Shown here in pieces: positions 9,432-19,900 of a stretch of DNA of 64,000 nucleotides. Position numbers and translations under genes: made by a program. The stretch's first letter is position 1, and each line of letters starts with the position of its first letter. Under the pieces are notes generated by a model that saw only the letters and a list, made by a program, of their open reading frames with translations, had not been told where the DNA came from and ran no database searches. The stretch lies in NCBI RefSeq assembly GCF_001436605.1, contig NZ_AYZL01000020.1, forward strand, positions 186,001-250,000, given 5' to 3'. The stretch is from Holzapfeliella floricola DSM 23037 = JCM 16512. Lineage in GTDB: Bacteria; Bacillota; Bacilli; Lactobacillales; Lactobacillaceae.

Positions 9432-11915
9432 ATGCCTAAACAAGCAGAACGAATTCAAGAGATGTCTCTTGAACAAATTATGGGAGAGCGTTTTGGACGA
9501 TATTCAAAATACATTATTCAAGAACGTGCACTTCCTGATATTCGAGATGGGTTAAAACCCGTGCAACGCCGTATATTGTACGCAATGAATTTAGACCATA
9601 ATACTTATGATAAAGGCTTTAGAAAATCAGCCAAGTCTGTTGGTAATGTTATGGGTAATTTTCACCCTCATGGAGATAGTTCAATCTATGAAGCCATGGT
9701 CAGATTATCACAGGATTGGAAATTGCGGGAGCCCTTAATTGAAATGCACGGAAATAACGGTTCCATGGATGGAGATCCACCTGCTGCGATGCGTTATACT
9801 GAAGCTCGCTTAAGTAAAATTGCGAATGCTTTGTTAGCTGATATTGATAAAGATACGGTTGATATGGTATTAAACTTTGATGATACAGAAAATGAACCGA
9901 CTGTATTACCAGCGCGTTTTCCCAACCTACTAGTTAATGGGGCAACAGGTATTTCTGCGGGGTATGCAACAGATATTCCAACGCATAATTTAACCGAAGT
10001 CGTTAACGCTACTATTTACTTATTAGATAATCCAGAAGCAACTGTAGATGAGTTGATGACTTACGTCAAAGGTCCTGACTTCCCGACTGGAGGTATTATT
10101 CAAGGCACAGATGGAATCAAACAAGCCTATGAAACCGGCAAAGGCAAAATTATGGTACGTTCAAAGACTGACATCCAAGAGTTAAAGGGGCACCGAAAAC
10201 AGATTGTAATTACAGAAGTTCCTTATGAAGTCAATAAAGCCAACTTAGTTAAGAAAATGGACGAAGTCCGTATTAATAAAAAAGTAGAAGGAATTAGTGA
10301 AGTTCGTGATGAGTCTGATCGGTCAGGATTAAGAATTGTTGTTGAACTTAAAAAGCAAGTCGATCCTCATGTTATCTTGAACTACTTGTTTAAAAATACA
10401 GACTTGCAGGTTTCTTATAACTTTAATATGGTGGCTATTAATAAAATGCGACCAGAACAAGTTGGGTTAAAAACAATCTTATCCTCTTATTTGGATCATG
10501 AACAAGATGTCATATTACGCCGTACTAAATATGATTTAGAAAAAGCAAAAAAACGTCAGCATATTGTATTGGGATTAATCAAAGGATTATCTATCTTGAA
10601 TGACGTGATTAAGACTATCAGGGCTAGTAATGATAAAAAAGAAGCTAAATCTAATTTGGTTAAACAGTTCCGTTTTACAGATAATCAAGCAGAAGCTATT
10701 GTTTCCTTACCACTTTATCGTTTATCTAATACAGATGTTAATGCTTTAGAAGCTGAGGATAAAGAACTATCAGCTAAAATTGACCGCTTTAATGATATTA
10801 TTAACAATCAATCTAGTCTATATCAGGTTATTAAGGATCAGCTGCTTGCTGTTCAAAAAGAATTCCCCGCTAAAAGGCTATCAAAAATTGAAGCAAAAGT
10901 TGAAAAAATTGAAATTGATCAAACCGCATTGATTGCAGAAGAAAATACACGTGTTTTGATTTCACGTAATGGATATATGAAGCGATCATCACTTCGGTCT
11001 TACCAATCCTCCTCAGAAACAGAAAACGGGTTAAAAGAAGAAGACAGGACAATTTTGAATGAAACGTTATCAACGCTAGATCACGTTTTTATCTTCACTA
11101 ATAAAGGACATGTCGTTTATCGTCCAGTACATGAAATTGAAGATATGCGATGGAAAGATACAGGACACCATATTTCACAAGATTTAAAATTAGAAGATGA
11201 TGAATACTTTAGCCGAGTTTTCACCTTTAATGATTTAAATCAAGGTGGGCAATTTGTATTAGCCACGGATAATGGCTATGTTAAGCAAGTTAAGTTAGAA
11301 GATGTTAAACCTGGGCGAACTTATCGAAGTCATGCGACTACTGTCATGAAGTTGAAGCAAGGGGATGCAACCATTGTTTCAACAGAATATGTTGAAAGTT
11401 CAGAAAATAAAGAAGTTTTGATTATTACTAATCACGCGTATGCTTTAAGATATGACTTATCAGAAGTCCCAACGGTTGGACCCAAAGCTGTGGGTGTTAA
11501 ATCTATCAATCTAAAAGACGAGGATTTTGTGAGAGATGTCAAATTATTAAATTCAGATAGTAATGCTTCTAAATTAGGTATTTTAACTCAACGTGGAGCT
11601 TATAAGCAGTTATTGCTAGCCGAAATTCAGAAATTCTCACGAGCTAAACGTGGAATTTTAATTTTAAGAGAGTTAAAATCTAAACCACATCGTATTATTT
11701 CAACAGTAATGATAGAAGGCGAGGCTAAACTTGCCATCATAACTGATAAAGAAAAAATTATTGAACTGATAACTAATAATTATCCAATTAGTGATCGCTA
11801 TTCTAATGGCTCATTTGTTTTAGACGTTAAAGAACAGGGGCTACCTCAAAAAATGTCTTTGCTAGAAGAATTAAATGATAATAATAATCGAATTGATGAA
11901 CCGACTTTATTTTAA
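9432..11915 (+). CDS. parC: DNA topoisomerase IV subunit A
   Basis: DNA-cleaving subunit of topoisomerase IV. The 827 residues include the winged-helix CAP domain with active-site Tyr in [10 protein letters not shown], the quinolone-resistance region [12 protein letters not shown] with wild-type-like Ser and Glu (no obvious resistance change), a coiled-coil tower, and C-terminal beta-pinwheel repeats. It lies 28 bases after parE and is co-transcribed with it. Confidence 0.95.
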   Translation: MPKQAERIQEMSLEQIMGERFGRYSKYIIQERALPDIRDGLKPVQRRILYAMNLDHNTYDKGFRKSAKSVGNVMGNFHPHGDSSIYEAMVRLSQDWKLREPLIEMHGNNGSMDGDPPAAMRYTEARLSKIANALLADIDKDTVDMVLNFDDTENEPTVLPARFPNLLVNGATGISAGYATDIPTHNLTEVVNATIYLLDNPEATVDELMTYVKGPDFPTGGIIQGTDGIKQAYETGKGKIMVRSKTDIQELKGHRKQIVITEVPYEVNKANLVKKMDEVRINKKVEGISEVRDESDRSGLRIVVELKKQVDPHVILNYLFKNTDLQVSYNFNMVAINKMRPEQVGLKTILSSYLDHEQDVILRRTKYDLEKAKKRQHIVLGLIKGLSILNDVIKTIRASNDKKEAKSNLVKQFRFTDNQAEAIVSLPLYRLSNTDVNALEAEDKELSAKIDRFNDIINNQSSLYQVIKDQLLAVQKEFPAKRLSKIEAKVEKIEIDQTALIAEENTRVLISRNGYMKRSSLRSYQSSSETENGLKEEDRTILNETLSTLDHVFIFTNKGHVVYRPVHEIEDMRWKDTGHHISQDLKLEDDEYFSRVFTFNDLNQGGQFVLATDNGYVKQVKLEDVKPGRTYRSHATTVMKLKQGDATIVSTEYVESSENKEVLIITNHAYALRYDLSEVPTVGPKAVGVKSINLKDEDFVRDVKLLNSDSNASKLGILTQRGAYKQLLLAEIQKFSRAKRGILILRELKSKPHRIISTVMIEGEAKLAIITDKEKIIELITNNYPISDRYSNGSFVLDVKEQGLPQKMSLLEELNDNNNRIDEPTLF

Positions 11916-12034
11916 ATAATTAAGTTAATCAAATGCTTTTATTAAAAAACTATTAATTCAAGACTTTATATTTGTTCTATTATGACAAGATAGTTATGAT
12001 ATGGGGGAGAGATATAAGAAGGGGGCTTCACCCA

Positions 12035-13000
12035 TTGAAAACAAAAACAGACGCTGTTCTATCAGCAAAGTCATTAAAATACTTCTTGCAGTTGATTGAT
12101 TCCATGAGTTATACGCAAGCTTCACAAATCCTTGGAATTACGCAACCTGCATTAACACAACAAATAAAAAAGATTGAACGGGCAGTTGGTGCACCGCTGT
12201 TTGGACAAATTGGGAAAAAACTTTATTTAACAGATGCTGGAACAAGAATGCAAACAGTAGCCAATGATTTATTTAATACGGTTAACACTGCTGTTGATGA
12301 AATTCAACAAAATAGTGACTCAAAAATCGGAACAATTTCGGTTGGAATACTTGAGTCTTTAGAATCTAGTGTATTTGAAGAGTTTATAATTGAATTTAGT
12401 AAGCAATACCCAGATTTAAAACTGAATATCTGGAATTCAAGTCGTCGTGAACTATGGAATCGTCTTGATAAAAATGAAGTTGATATTGTTATGTTACCTT
12501 TAATGGGAGAAAACATTAGTCACTGGCAATCATATAATGTGAGGACACTTTACGAAGATGAATTAATCTATTTATCACATCATAATTTAGCTGGCGTGCA
12601 AGATGAAAAACAAACTATTACAATAGCAGATACTTTAGGACACCCATTAATACAATATCCTAACGATGCTTATTTTGCTAAAAAATTAGCATCTCAATAC
12701 CGTATGGATAATTTGATTAAACCAGAAAGTGATATTTATTTTTCAAGTCCTTCGCAGTTAATGCAATTCGCCGAAAAAACGAACTACGATACGTTTGTCC
12801 CTAAATCAGTTTGTATGACGCACCCTGATAACAAACTTAATCATTATTCATTAGGCGATAAGTTAAAAATTGATACATCTATCGTTTTTCGTAATGAAAA
12901 GTACCAAATCCCTCGTATCAAAAATTTCATTGAATCTTTTGAGAAATTCTTGGCAAAACAGTCATATTTTAGTAGATTAGAAGAGAAGTATAAAAAGTAA
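12035..13000 (+). CDS. LysR-family transcriptional regulator
   Basis: The 321-residue protein has an N-terminal winged helix-turn-helix (YTQASQILGITQPALTQQIKKIE, about residues 26-48) and a C-terminal periplasmic-binding-like effector domain. The TTG at 12035 is chosen because AAGGGGG lies about 9 bases upstream; upstream in-frame codons (ATG at 11999) are not preceded by a good site. It is 20 bases upstream of ppaC in the same direction and may be co-transcribed with it. The effector and regulon are not evident. It has its own gap from parC, so it is probably a new transcript. Confidence 0.85.
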   Translation: MKTKTDAVLSAKSLKYFLQLIDSMSYTQASQILGITQPALTQQIKKIERAVGAPLFGQIGKKLYLTDAGTRMQTVANDLFNTVNTAVDEIQQNSDSKIGTISVGILESLESSVFEEFIIEFSKQYPDLKLNIWNSSRRELWNRLDKNEVDIVMLPLMGENISHWQSYNVRTLYEDELIYLSHHNLAGVQDEKQTITIADTLGHPLIQYPNDAYFAKKLASQYRMDNLIKPESDIYFSSPSQLMQFAEKTNYDTFVPKSVCMTHPDNKLNHYSLGDKLKIDTSIVFRNEKYQIPRIKNFIESFEKFLAKQSYFSRLEEKYKK

Positions 13001-13020
13001 CAATTAGGAGAGATTGTATT

Positions 13021-13956
13021 ATGAGTAAAAAACTTGTTTTTGGACACCAAAACCCAGATACAGATGCAACTGGAGCTGCAATGTCTTTATCATACCTTGC
13101 TAACCAAAAAGGTTTTGATACAGAAGCCGTTGTATTAGGAGAAGTGAATAAAGAAACAGCTTTTGCTTTAAACCACTTTGGTTTAACAGCACCTCGGGTA
13201 ATTGAACAGGCTGGAACTGAAGTTGATTCAGTTATGTTAGTTGATCATAATGAGTTTGGGCAAAGTGTTTCTGATATTGAAGATGTTAAAATTTCACACG
13301 TCGTGGATCACCACCGTATCAGTGACTTTCACACTGCTGATCCTTTATTTTATCGTGCTGAACCATTAGGGGCAGCAAGTACAGTTCTTTGGAAGATGTA
13401 TCAAGAAAGTAACATTGAAATTCCAAAAGGAATCGCTGGTATGATGCTTTCAGCTATTATTTCAGATACATTATTATTCAAATCTCCAACAACAACACCA
13501 ACTGATGAAGCAGCCGCTAAAGATTTAGCAAGTATCGCTGGTGTAGATATCGAATCGTATGGATTAGATATGTTGAAGGCTGGCGCTGATTTATCTGATA
13601 AATCAGAGGCAGAATTAATTGACATCGATGCAAAAAGCTTTGAAATGGGTTCAAATAGTGTACGTATTGCGCAAATTAATGCTGTAGATTTAGATAATAT
13701 TATGCAAAGAAGCGCTGCTTTAGAAGAAAGTATGCATAAAGAAATTGCAGATAATAACTATCAATTGTTTGTTACAATTGTGACAGACATTTTGAATAGC
13801 AATTCAATTGCCATCGTTTTAGGTGATGATACTGCAGTAGCTAAATTTGAAACAGCTTTCACTGTTTCACTTAAAAATAATCATGCTGATTTACCAGGCG
13901 TTGTTTCTCGTAAAAAACAAGTTGTTCCTCAATTAACTGAACAATTGGCTAAATAA
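13021..13956 (+). CDS. ppaC: manganese-dependent inorganic pyrophosphatase (family II)
   Basis: Cytosolic enzyme that hydrolyses pyrophosphate from biosynthetic reactions. The 311-residue protein shows the DHH-family signature: FGHQNPDTDATGAAM (metal-binding His/Asp), LVDHNE, the VVDHHRI DHH motif, and a C-terminal DHHA2 domain ending with SRKKQVVPQL, the substrate-binding SRKKQ. Length matches the family exactly. AGGAG lies just before the ATG. A terminator follows. Confidence 0.97.
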   Translation: MSKKLVFGHQNPDTDATGAAMSLSYLANQKGFDTEAVVLGEVNKETAFALNHFGLTAPRVIEQAGTEVDSVMLVDHNEFGQSVSDIEDVKISHVVDHHRISDFHTADPLFYRAEPLGAASTVLWKMYQESNIEIPKGIAGMMLSAIISDTLLFKSPTTTPTDEAAAKDLASIAGVDIESYGLDMLKAGADLSDKSEAELIDIDAKSFEMGSNSVRIAQINAVDLDNIMQRSAALEESMHKEIADNNYQLFVTIVTDILNSNSIAIVLGDDTAVAKFETAFTVSLKNNHADLPGVVSRKKQVVPQLTEQLAK

Positions 13957-13963
13957 AATTTAA

Positions 13964-14001
13964 AAATAACCTTTCACTTGACTGTGAAAGGTTATTTTTT
14001 T
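13964..14001 (+). terminator. rho-independent terminator after ppaC
   Basis: AATAACCTTTCAC / GTGAAAGGTTATT hairpin with a 6-base loop followed by a T tract. It isolates ppaC from the lipoprotein genes. Confidence 0.9.
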
Positions 14002-14060
14002 GCGTTTGATGGCATGAATGTGATAGTCTTAACTATAAGATTACTATTTGGAGAGTATAA

Positions 14061-14498
14061 ATGAAAAAAATAAGTGCCGTAATATCTATAGTTAGTTTGT
14101 TACTTTTAATGGGGTGTTCCACAAATAACAATAGTCAGCAATCTAATGTCGAAAGAGCAGATAGAATACTGGACAATCTGGATTATCTTACAAAAGATGA
14201 GGTTACAATTCCTCAAAAAGGAAAAATGACTATTCTGACACATGGTGTTAGTCAAGATGATCAAGGGAAAAATATTTACAAAATTTCGTATAAAATTGAT
14301 TATGGTGATAATAAGTCAAAATTATCGCTGTATCTAAAACAGAATAACAAAGGTGTTTTAAAATCAAGTATCACTCATTTTGATTCTCAATTTGAAACAG
14401 TGATACTGGAGCTTATTGATAATAAAGCACCAATTACATTTACTATCAGAGAAAATGGTGAGGCGTTAGTAAAACGCAATTACTATCTTGATACTTAA
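14061..14498 (+). CDS. small lipoprotein of unknown function (paralogue 1)
   Basis: The 145-residue product begins with a lipoprotein signal peptide: MKK, a hydrophobic stretch, and the lipobox LMGCS with the lipidated Cys near residue 19. The mature part has PQKGKMTIL near 53-61, close to PNKGKITII in the third gene of the cluster, and ends in a KRNYYLDT strand. No known domain is recognised. GGAGA precedes the ATG. It is the first of three tandem same-strand lipoprotein genes of similar size, which look like diverged duplicates. Likely membrane-anchored on the outer face. Confidence 0.8.
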   Translation: MKKISAVISIVSLLLLMGCSTNNNSQQSNVERADRILDNLDYLTKDEVTIPQKGKMTILTHGVSQDDQGKNIYKISYKIDYGDNKSKLSLYLKQNNKGVLKSSITHFDSQFETVILELIDNKAPITFTIRENGEALVKRNYYLDT

Positions 14499-14518
14499 TT
14501 TTAACTTGGAGGATTTAT

Positions 14519-14938
14519 ATGAATAAAGGAATATTAAGTTTGGGATTAGTTTGCTTAATGGGTGTTAGTTTAGTTGGATGTTCAGCTAATAGCACTAATC
14601 AAACTGAAAATAATCACGAACAGGTTACTGATTATATTGACAAAACAAGTACAGAACTACTGAATCAGTCAAAAATAGGAATCACATACAAAAGTGTTTC
14701 TAAAACTGAACCTTCTATGATATTTGATATTAAGACAGAACCTTTGACTAAAGAAAAGTCAGATACAACGATTGAATATAGACAAAACGGTCGATTACTT
14801 GAATCAACTGCTACAAATGATAAGCAAGTAAATACTAAAAACTATCATGTTACTCTACAAAATAATGAAAATCCAGTAACGTTATCTATTTATCTTGATT
14901 CAGCTGGATTCAGCTGGACAAAAACGAACAATCTATGA
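14519..14938 (+). CDS. small lipoprotein of unknown function (paralogue 2), frameshifted near the 3' end
   Basis: The 139-residue frame has a lipoprotein signal peptide with lipobox LVGCS (Cys near residue 21) and a GGAGG site. The C-terminus is abnormal. A 10-bp tandem duplication at 14897-14916 shifts the frame. With one copy removed, the frame reads SIYLDSAGQKRTIYERAYYP and runs on to a stop at 14979-14981, restoring similarity to the TIYTDKYYYP ending of the third paralogue. The present product therefore lacks the conserved last strand. It may be inactive, or the repeat may flip back by slippage. Confidence 0.75.
   Translation: MNKGILSLGLVCLMGVSLVGCSANSTNQTENNHEQVTDYIDKTSTELLNQSKIGITYKSVSKTEPSMIFDIKTEPLTKEKSDTTIEYRQNGRLLESTATNDKQVNTKNYHVTLQNNENPVTLSIYLDSAGFSWTKTNNL
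14897..14916. repeat. 10-bp tandem duplication inside lipoprotein gene
   Basis: Two adjacent copies of GATTCAGCTG (14897-14906 and 14907-14916). Ten is not a multiple of three, so the second copy shifts the reading frame of the gene that starts at 14519. Deleting one copy restores a longer frame homologous to the neighbouring paralogue. Confidence 0.9.
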
Positions 14939-15006
14939 AAGAGCTTACTATCCAGGTTCATCTAAAAATTTGACCTTTTAATTGTTGCAAAATAGGAGGA
15001 GTTAAC

Positions 15007-15465
15007 TTGAAAAAACTATCGATTTTAAGTATTTGTGGATTAGCAGTAATTTTGTTGACAGGTTGTACTTCTACTCACAAAGAAAGCAAAACTAAAGATT
15101 ATCTAAGTAAAGAAACAATTGAAATACCTAATAAAGGCAAAATAACAATCATTAATCAAGGTGCTTCAGACAAAGAGTATAACAACAAGGTCGTTTTAAA
15201 GTTACTTGTTAAAACAAGTAATGAACTTCAAGGATTGTTAACCAGTTTTAATAAGCAAGGAAGTAAAAGCTATACTGTTACCGCACCAAATGGAGAAGAC
15301 GGTTACGATATTTATTATCAAGTCTATGATAAAAACGAGAATGCACCATCTAGACTGAAAATAGAAAATTATCAGAATAATACTATTTATACAGATAAGT
15401 ATTATTATCCCGTTATTAACCCTAATTTAAATCTTGGACTAGATCCTGAATGGTTTAATGATTAA
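15007..15465 (+). CDS. small lipoprotein of unknown function (paralogue 3)
   Basis: A 152-residue lipoprotein starting at a TTG with AGGAGGAG five bases upstream. The signal peptide ends in the lipobox LLTGCT (Cys near residue 20). The mature protein contains PNKGKITII and TIYTDKYYYP, shared with the two upstream genes, and an acidic C-terminal tail DPEWFND. No domain is recognised. Probably an exposed surface lipoprotein; the three genes probably share one transcript. Confidence 0.8.
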   Translation: MKKLSILSICGLAVILLTGCTSTHKESKTKDYLSKETIEIPNKGKITIINQGASDKEYNNKVVLKLLVKTSNELQGLLTSFNKQGSKSYTVTAPNGEDGYDIYYQVYDKNENAPSRLKIENYQNNTIYTDKYYYPVINPNLNLGLDPEWFND

Positions 15466-15557
15466 AAACTAATAAATAATAACTTTTTTCAAACTTTTCA
15501 GTTGCATTAATGACATTTACTTCTATAATGGGGCTATCATCAAAGGAGGAACTAGTA

Positions 15558-15884
15558 ATGACTAAAGAATTTAGTATTCAGCTAGATGAACAAACGTATG
15601 AACAGGTCGTTCAAGTTGCACAGTCCAAAAAACTATCAGTTAGTGACTACGTTCGCAGATTAGTCGTTGACCATTTACCTAATCCAAGCTTTGAATCTCG
15701 TCAGATTATAGGCAGAGTTATTCAAGGGGTAAAACTAGATGAAAAAAATAACCTGGTAGAGGTATCTGGCATTTATTATCACTATCATTTAGAAAACCCT
15801 TCCCAAAGTGAATTAAAGCACTATGATTATCAGATTACTAATAACGACGGCAATCAACTTTACTTAAAACAACTATATAATTAA
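15558..15884 (+). CDS. ribbon-helix-helix-like protein
   Basis: The 108-residue protein starts at the ATG with AAGGAGG eight bases upstream. Residues 3-40 (FSIQLDEQTYEQVVQVAQ then KKLSVSDYVRRLVVDHL) have the beta-strand, helix, helix layout of CopG/Arc ribbon-helix-helix DNA-binding domains. The rest is unrecognised and rich in Tyr and His. It is directly upstream of the SPFH gene (21-base gap) and could regulate it or the lipoprotein cluster. The DNA-binding role is inferred from pattern only. Confidence 0.6.
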   Translation: MTKEFSIQLDEQTYEQVVQVAQSKKLSVSDYVRRLVVDHLPNPSFESRQIIGRVIQGVKLDEKNNLVEVSGIYYHYHLENPSQSELKHYDYQITNNDGNQLYLKQLYN

Positions 15885-15905
15885 ATTTATTTGGAGGAAA
15901 ATATT

Positions 15906-16757
15906 ATGGCATTTGGAATAAAAATTGTACAACAAAATTCACAAGGACTAGTAGAAACACTAGGTAAATATAGTCACAGTGTTGAATCTGGTTTACATCT
16001 TTACATTCCTTTTATTCAACGTATTCGTAATGTGAGTTTAGCAATGGCACCATTATCATTGCCCAACTATTCAATTATTACTAAAGATAATGCTGATGTT
16101 TCAGCTAGTGTGACATTGAACTACCACATTACCAGTGCAGTTAAATATCAATATGAAAATACTGATTCAGTAGAGTCTATGGCACAATTAGTCCGTGGTC
16201 ATTTACGTGATATTATTGGACGTATGGATTTGAACGAAGCGTTAGGATCAACAGCTAAAATTAACCAAGAACTAGCGGTTGCTATTGGAGATTTAACTAA
16301 TACATATGGTATCAATGTTGATAGAATCAATATTGATGAGCTAACACCGTCAAAAGCTATTCAAACAGCTATGGATAAACAATTAACAGCTGACCGTGAA
16401 AGAGTGGCATCAATTGCCAAAGCCGAAGGGGAAGCAAAATCAATCGAATTAACCACAAAAGCTAAAAACGAAGCTATGATTGCAACTTCAAAAGCTGAAG
16501 CAGATTCCACAAAAATTCGTGCTAATGCTGAAAAATATCGTATTGATACTATTCAAGAGGGACTGGCTAATGCTGATGATCGTTACTTCCAAAACCAATC
16601 AATTAATGCTTATTCTGATTTAGCTAAATCAAAATCAAATATGGTTGTAGTCCCAAGTGACAACGCACAGACTTATGGTCAAATTCCAGGACTGGCTAAG
16701 GTATTTAAAGAAAGTACAAAAGAAGATAAAAAAGCTAAAAAAACAGAGGAAAATTAG
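15906..16757 (+). CDS. SPFH/Band 7 (stomatin-like) protein without an N-terminal membrane span
   Basis: The 283-residue protein matches the SPFH core: VQQNSQGLVETLGKYSHSVESGLH, then IPFIQRIRNVSLA, the VSASVTLNYHI strand, and VRGHLRDIIGRMDLNEAL. An alanine/glutamate-rich coiled coil follows (residues about 160-235, AKAEGEAKSIELTTKAK and similar). Typical bacterial stomatins have a membrane helix before this domain; here the core starts at residue 4. The start is well supported by GGAGG eight bases upstream, so the missing anchor is not a start error. It ends in a Lys-rich tail. Probably an oligomeric scaffold; partner unknown. Confidence 0.85.
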   Translation: MAFGIKIVQQNSQGLVETLGKYSHSVESGLHLYIPFIQRIRNVSLAMAPLSLPNYSIITKDNADVSASVTLNYHITSAVKYQYENTDSVESMAQLVRGHLRDIIGRMDLNEALGSTAKINQELAVAIGDLTNTYGINVDRINIDELTPSKAIQTAMDKQLTADRERVASIAKAEGEAKSIELTTKAKNEAMIATSKAEADSTKIRANAEKYRIDTIQEGLANADDRYFQNQSINAYSDLAKSKSNMVVVPSDNAQTYGQIPGLAKVFKESTKEDKKAKKTEEN

Positions 16758-16785
16758 TAAGATTTAAATTCTTAAATAATATTTT

Positions 16786-16818
16786 AAAAAACCAGTGAAT
16801 TAATTTCACTGGTTTTTT
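16786..16818 (+). terminator. terminator after the SPFH gene
   Basis: AAAACCAGTGAA / TTTCACTGGTTTT hairpin with a short loop and T run. Confidence 0.88.
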
Positions 16819-16861
16819 ATTACTGTTAATGTATAAAACACAAACATTAATATGATTATTG

Positions 16862-16891
16862 TTGATTAAAGTTCGTTTTGTATGTTATAGT
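16862..16891 (+). promoter_or_regulatory. probable promoter of the M60 peptidase gene
   Basis: TTGATT (16862-16867) is followed by an 18-base spacer and TATAGT (16886-16891). A TG one base before the -10 box (16883-16884) makes it an extended -10. It lies 43 bases ahead of the TTG start codon at 16934. Confidence 0.6.
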
Positions 16892-16933
16892 TCTCTAATA
16901 CATTATTTTTACACGAAGAAAGAGGAATAGAGT

Positions 16934-19900
16934 TTGAACAAAAAAGTAATACTAAGTGCAGGTCTTGCACTAACAAGTTTGTTGTTATTTAATGACAAAG
17001 TGGATGCTGCAACTAAAGATGTTACTAGCTTAGAAAAGCCTTCTTGGGTATTTAATACTGGCATGACTCGCGGTATGAACCACGATAGACAGGATCTAGG
17101 CTTTATATTAAACAAAGGATCTCAAATAAGAGTTCGAAAACCTTTGACTAATGACGGCTATTCTAATGCTACATTAGAATTGTTAAATGATAACAAAAAC
17201 ACAGAAAAAACGTATACATTGACAAGCAATTGGCAAACAATAACAGTTGATAATACATCTGTTCCATTTATTAATACACCCTATGGTCAAAATAATTTAG
17301 AAATTGAATATGATGTACAGGGACAAACAACGGAACTACCTGTTTACAAAAAAGGCGATGATCAATCTATCTTTTTAGATAAATGGGACAAGTCAAAGGC
17401 AGATTTTGCAATTATACAGGGTGATAAATTTCAATTAATGATCAACATTAGTGAAAAGGATAAACTGAAAAAACTAAATGATTTTGCTAATATTGATGAC
17501 TATATTAATTATCAAGATGAACTAATCACATATTATGATCATATAATGGGGTTAAGTGAAACTAGTACAAGTTACAACAAAATACCTCAAAACCGCTTTT
17601 TCCTAAAAGCCGATACGAGTGCAGGTGTTGGTGTTGGTGCCTATTATGATACTAACTACACTGCCAATGGTGGTAAATCAGTTGTAAACAGCTGGATGAA
17701 AAAAGGAAATTGGACAACTCTACATGAACTGGGTCATGGATATCAACCGAACTACAGTAATGGTAATAATAAATCATCAATGTATACAGGCGAAGTATCC
17801 AACAACTTGTTAGGCAATATGTATTTATTAACACACTTTGGTAAAGAAAAAGTTGAAAGCACTTGGCTGTATGATTATGGTCAAAAAGATAAAACACAAG
17901 AAGCTGTCTATCAAAGTGTGGTTGAACAAAAACAATCTTACTCACAATTGCCAATAACTCAACGAGAACGATTAGTCATTTTAACAAATATTATTCAAAG
18001 TGCTGATATCAGTGTTTGGACAGAATTTAATGAGTGGTATCGTAAATCAATTAATGAAAATAATCCAACTACACAATTACCGCTACCAGATTTATTAAAT
18101 ATGTACTACAGTCAAGCAACGGGGCATGATTATACACCTGTATTTAGCCAATTTGGAATTAGCTTGACTCAAATCAATCAATCAGAGATTAACCGAGATT
18201 CAAGAGCTATTATTTCGCCACTTTCAAGTGTTGTCCCTAAGGCTCAACTGAATCAAGCTTCGACTATTTTAACTGGTCAAATAACTGATTCTATTTTTAA
18301 CTTAGTAACTAATCAGCAGTTAAAACAATTAGGATTAAATGGCGGCACACTTACATTAAATTTCAACGCTAATTCTCAACAACTTAATGATTTAAAAGGG
18401 AAGACAGTTGTCCTAAAAGACGGTTCTAATATTATTAAAAAAGCCAAAATTAGCGGTAACACTGTTGATTTTGGAAAAGTTGCTAATGGTGCTTATTCAA
18501 TTGAAATTAGTGATGCTCCAATTAATATCAGTTGGGATACAAACTATGTTTACGTTAAAGAAAATCAAAATCAAACCAACATTGCTATTTCTGATAATAA
18601 ATATGGTAACTTGTTAAGCCAACCTATTACCTTGAAAGGAATAAGTGATGGTGATTTTGCTTATATCACACCTAACTTTGATACTAATAACTTAACTATT
18701 AATACGCTAAAAGTTAATCAACTACACCCATACTTTAATCGCTATGCGGAAGTGAAAGTGATGGATGACCAGGGAAACGTTATATTTGATAAAGAGTTTA
18801 ACGGTAAAGTGAATAATGCAGCTGAATCAGTTAACGTACCGATTAAAGAGGGGTATCAGATTGAGATTTACCACACTGAAACTCAAACAAGGTTGAAATC
18901 TAATATTTCATCACTTGTTGACCCTACTAAGAATAATACTAATAAATTTGTTGTAAAAAAAGGTTACTTGGAGAATGTTGAAACACATAACAACGGTATC
19001 CGCGGAACAATCAATCAAGCAATTCAAGATTTAAGAAATGATAATCAACTTAAACAGTTAAATACGTCAACGTTGAAAAAGAATATTATTTTAGGGTTAA
19101 ACTTATTAACACAAGATGAAAAAAATGAAATACTTAGAAATAATGCAGAACTTTTAACTATTAAAGCACCGGCTAAAGAATATACATCAGCTATTACTTT
19201 AACTGATAATAATCGAACTGATTTTGCAGCAATTAAAACGAATATAGCAAATGGTTATTTAGCGGTTCAATTAAAAGATTTATCCAACTCTAAATTAAAT
19301 ACCTATCTTGAAATTTTAGATGAAAATGGCAAATCTATTTATCAAAATCTTATTTCTAATCAATCAAAATTAACAACAGATGAACTAGATTTAAAATCAG
19401 GTTACCAAATCAAACTAACACAACCTGATAATTATTCATCAAATATCGAAAACTCATTTCAAAAAGTCCAAGGTTCTCAAATTTATTATGTCCAAGACAA
19501 TCAATTAGTTAGCCAAACAACAAAATCTGCAACAGATGAAATTATCAGTGCAGGAAAAACTGCAACTAGTGCAAAGCTATCAAAATCTAAGCAATTAAGT
19601 GCAAAAAAACAGTTAGCTAGAAAAATTGCACAATCCGATTTATCTAATACGGATAAAAGTAATTATATGAATCAATTCGATTTAAATCAGACTAATATTA
19701 CAGATGATACAATTACAATAAATGGACGCAATAAAAAATCTGTTATTCAATTAACAACTAACCAAAACCAAAATAAAATGCAATTAGATATTACTGCTAA
19801 CAAACCAAGAACAACATCTACAATTGAAGTTTTAGATGAAAATGGTAATCAAGTGATTGATCAAGTTGTTGGTAATAATGATGTTATTAACGAATCTAAA

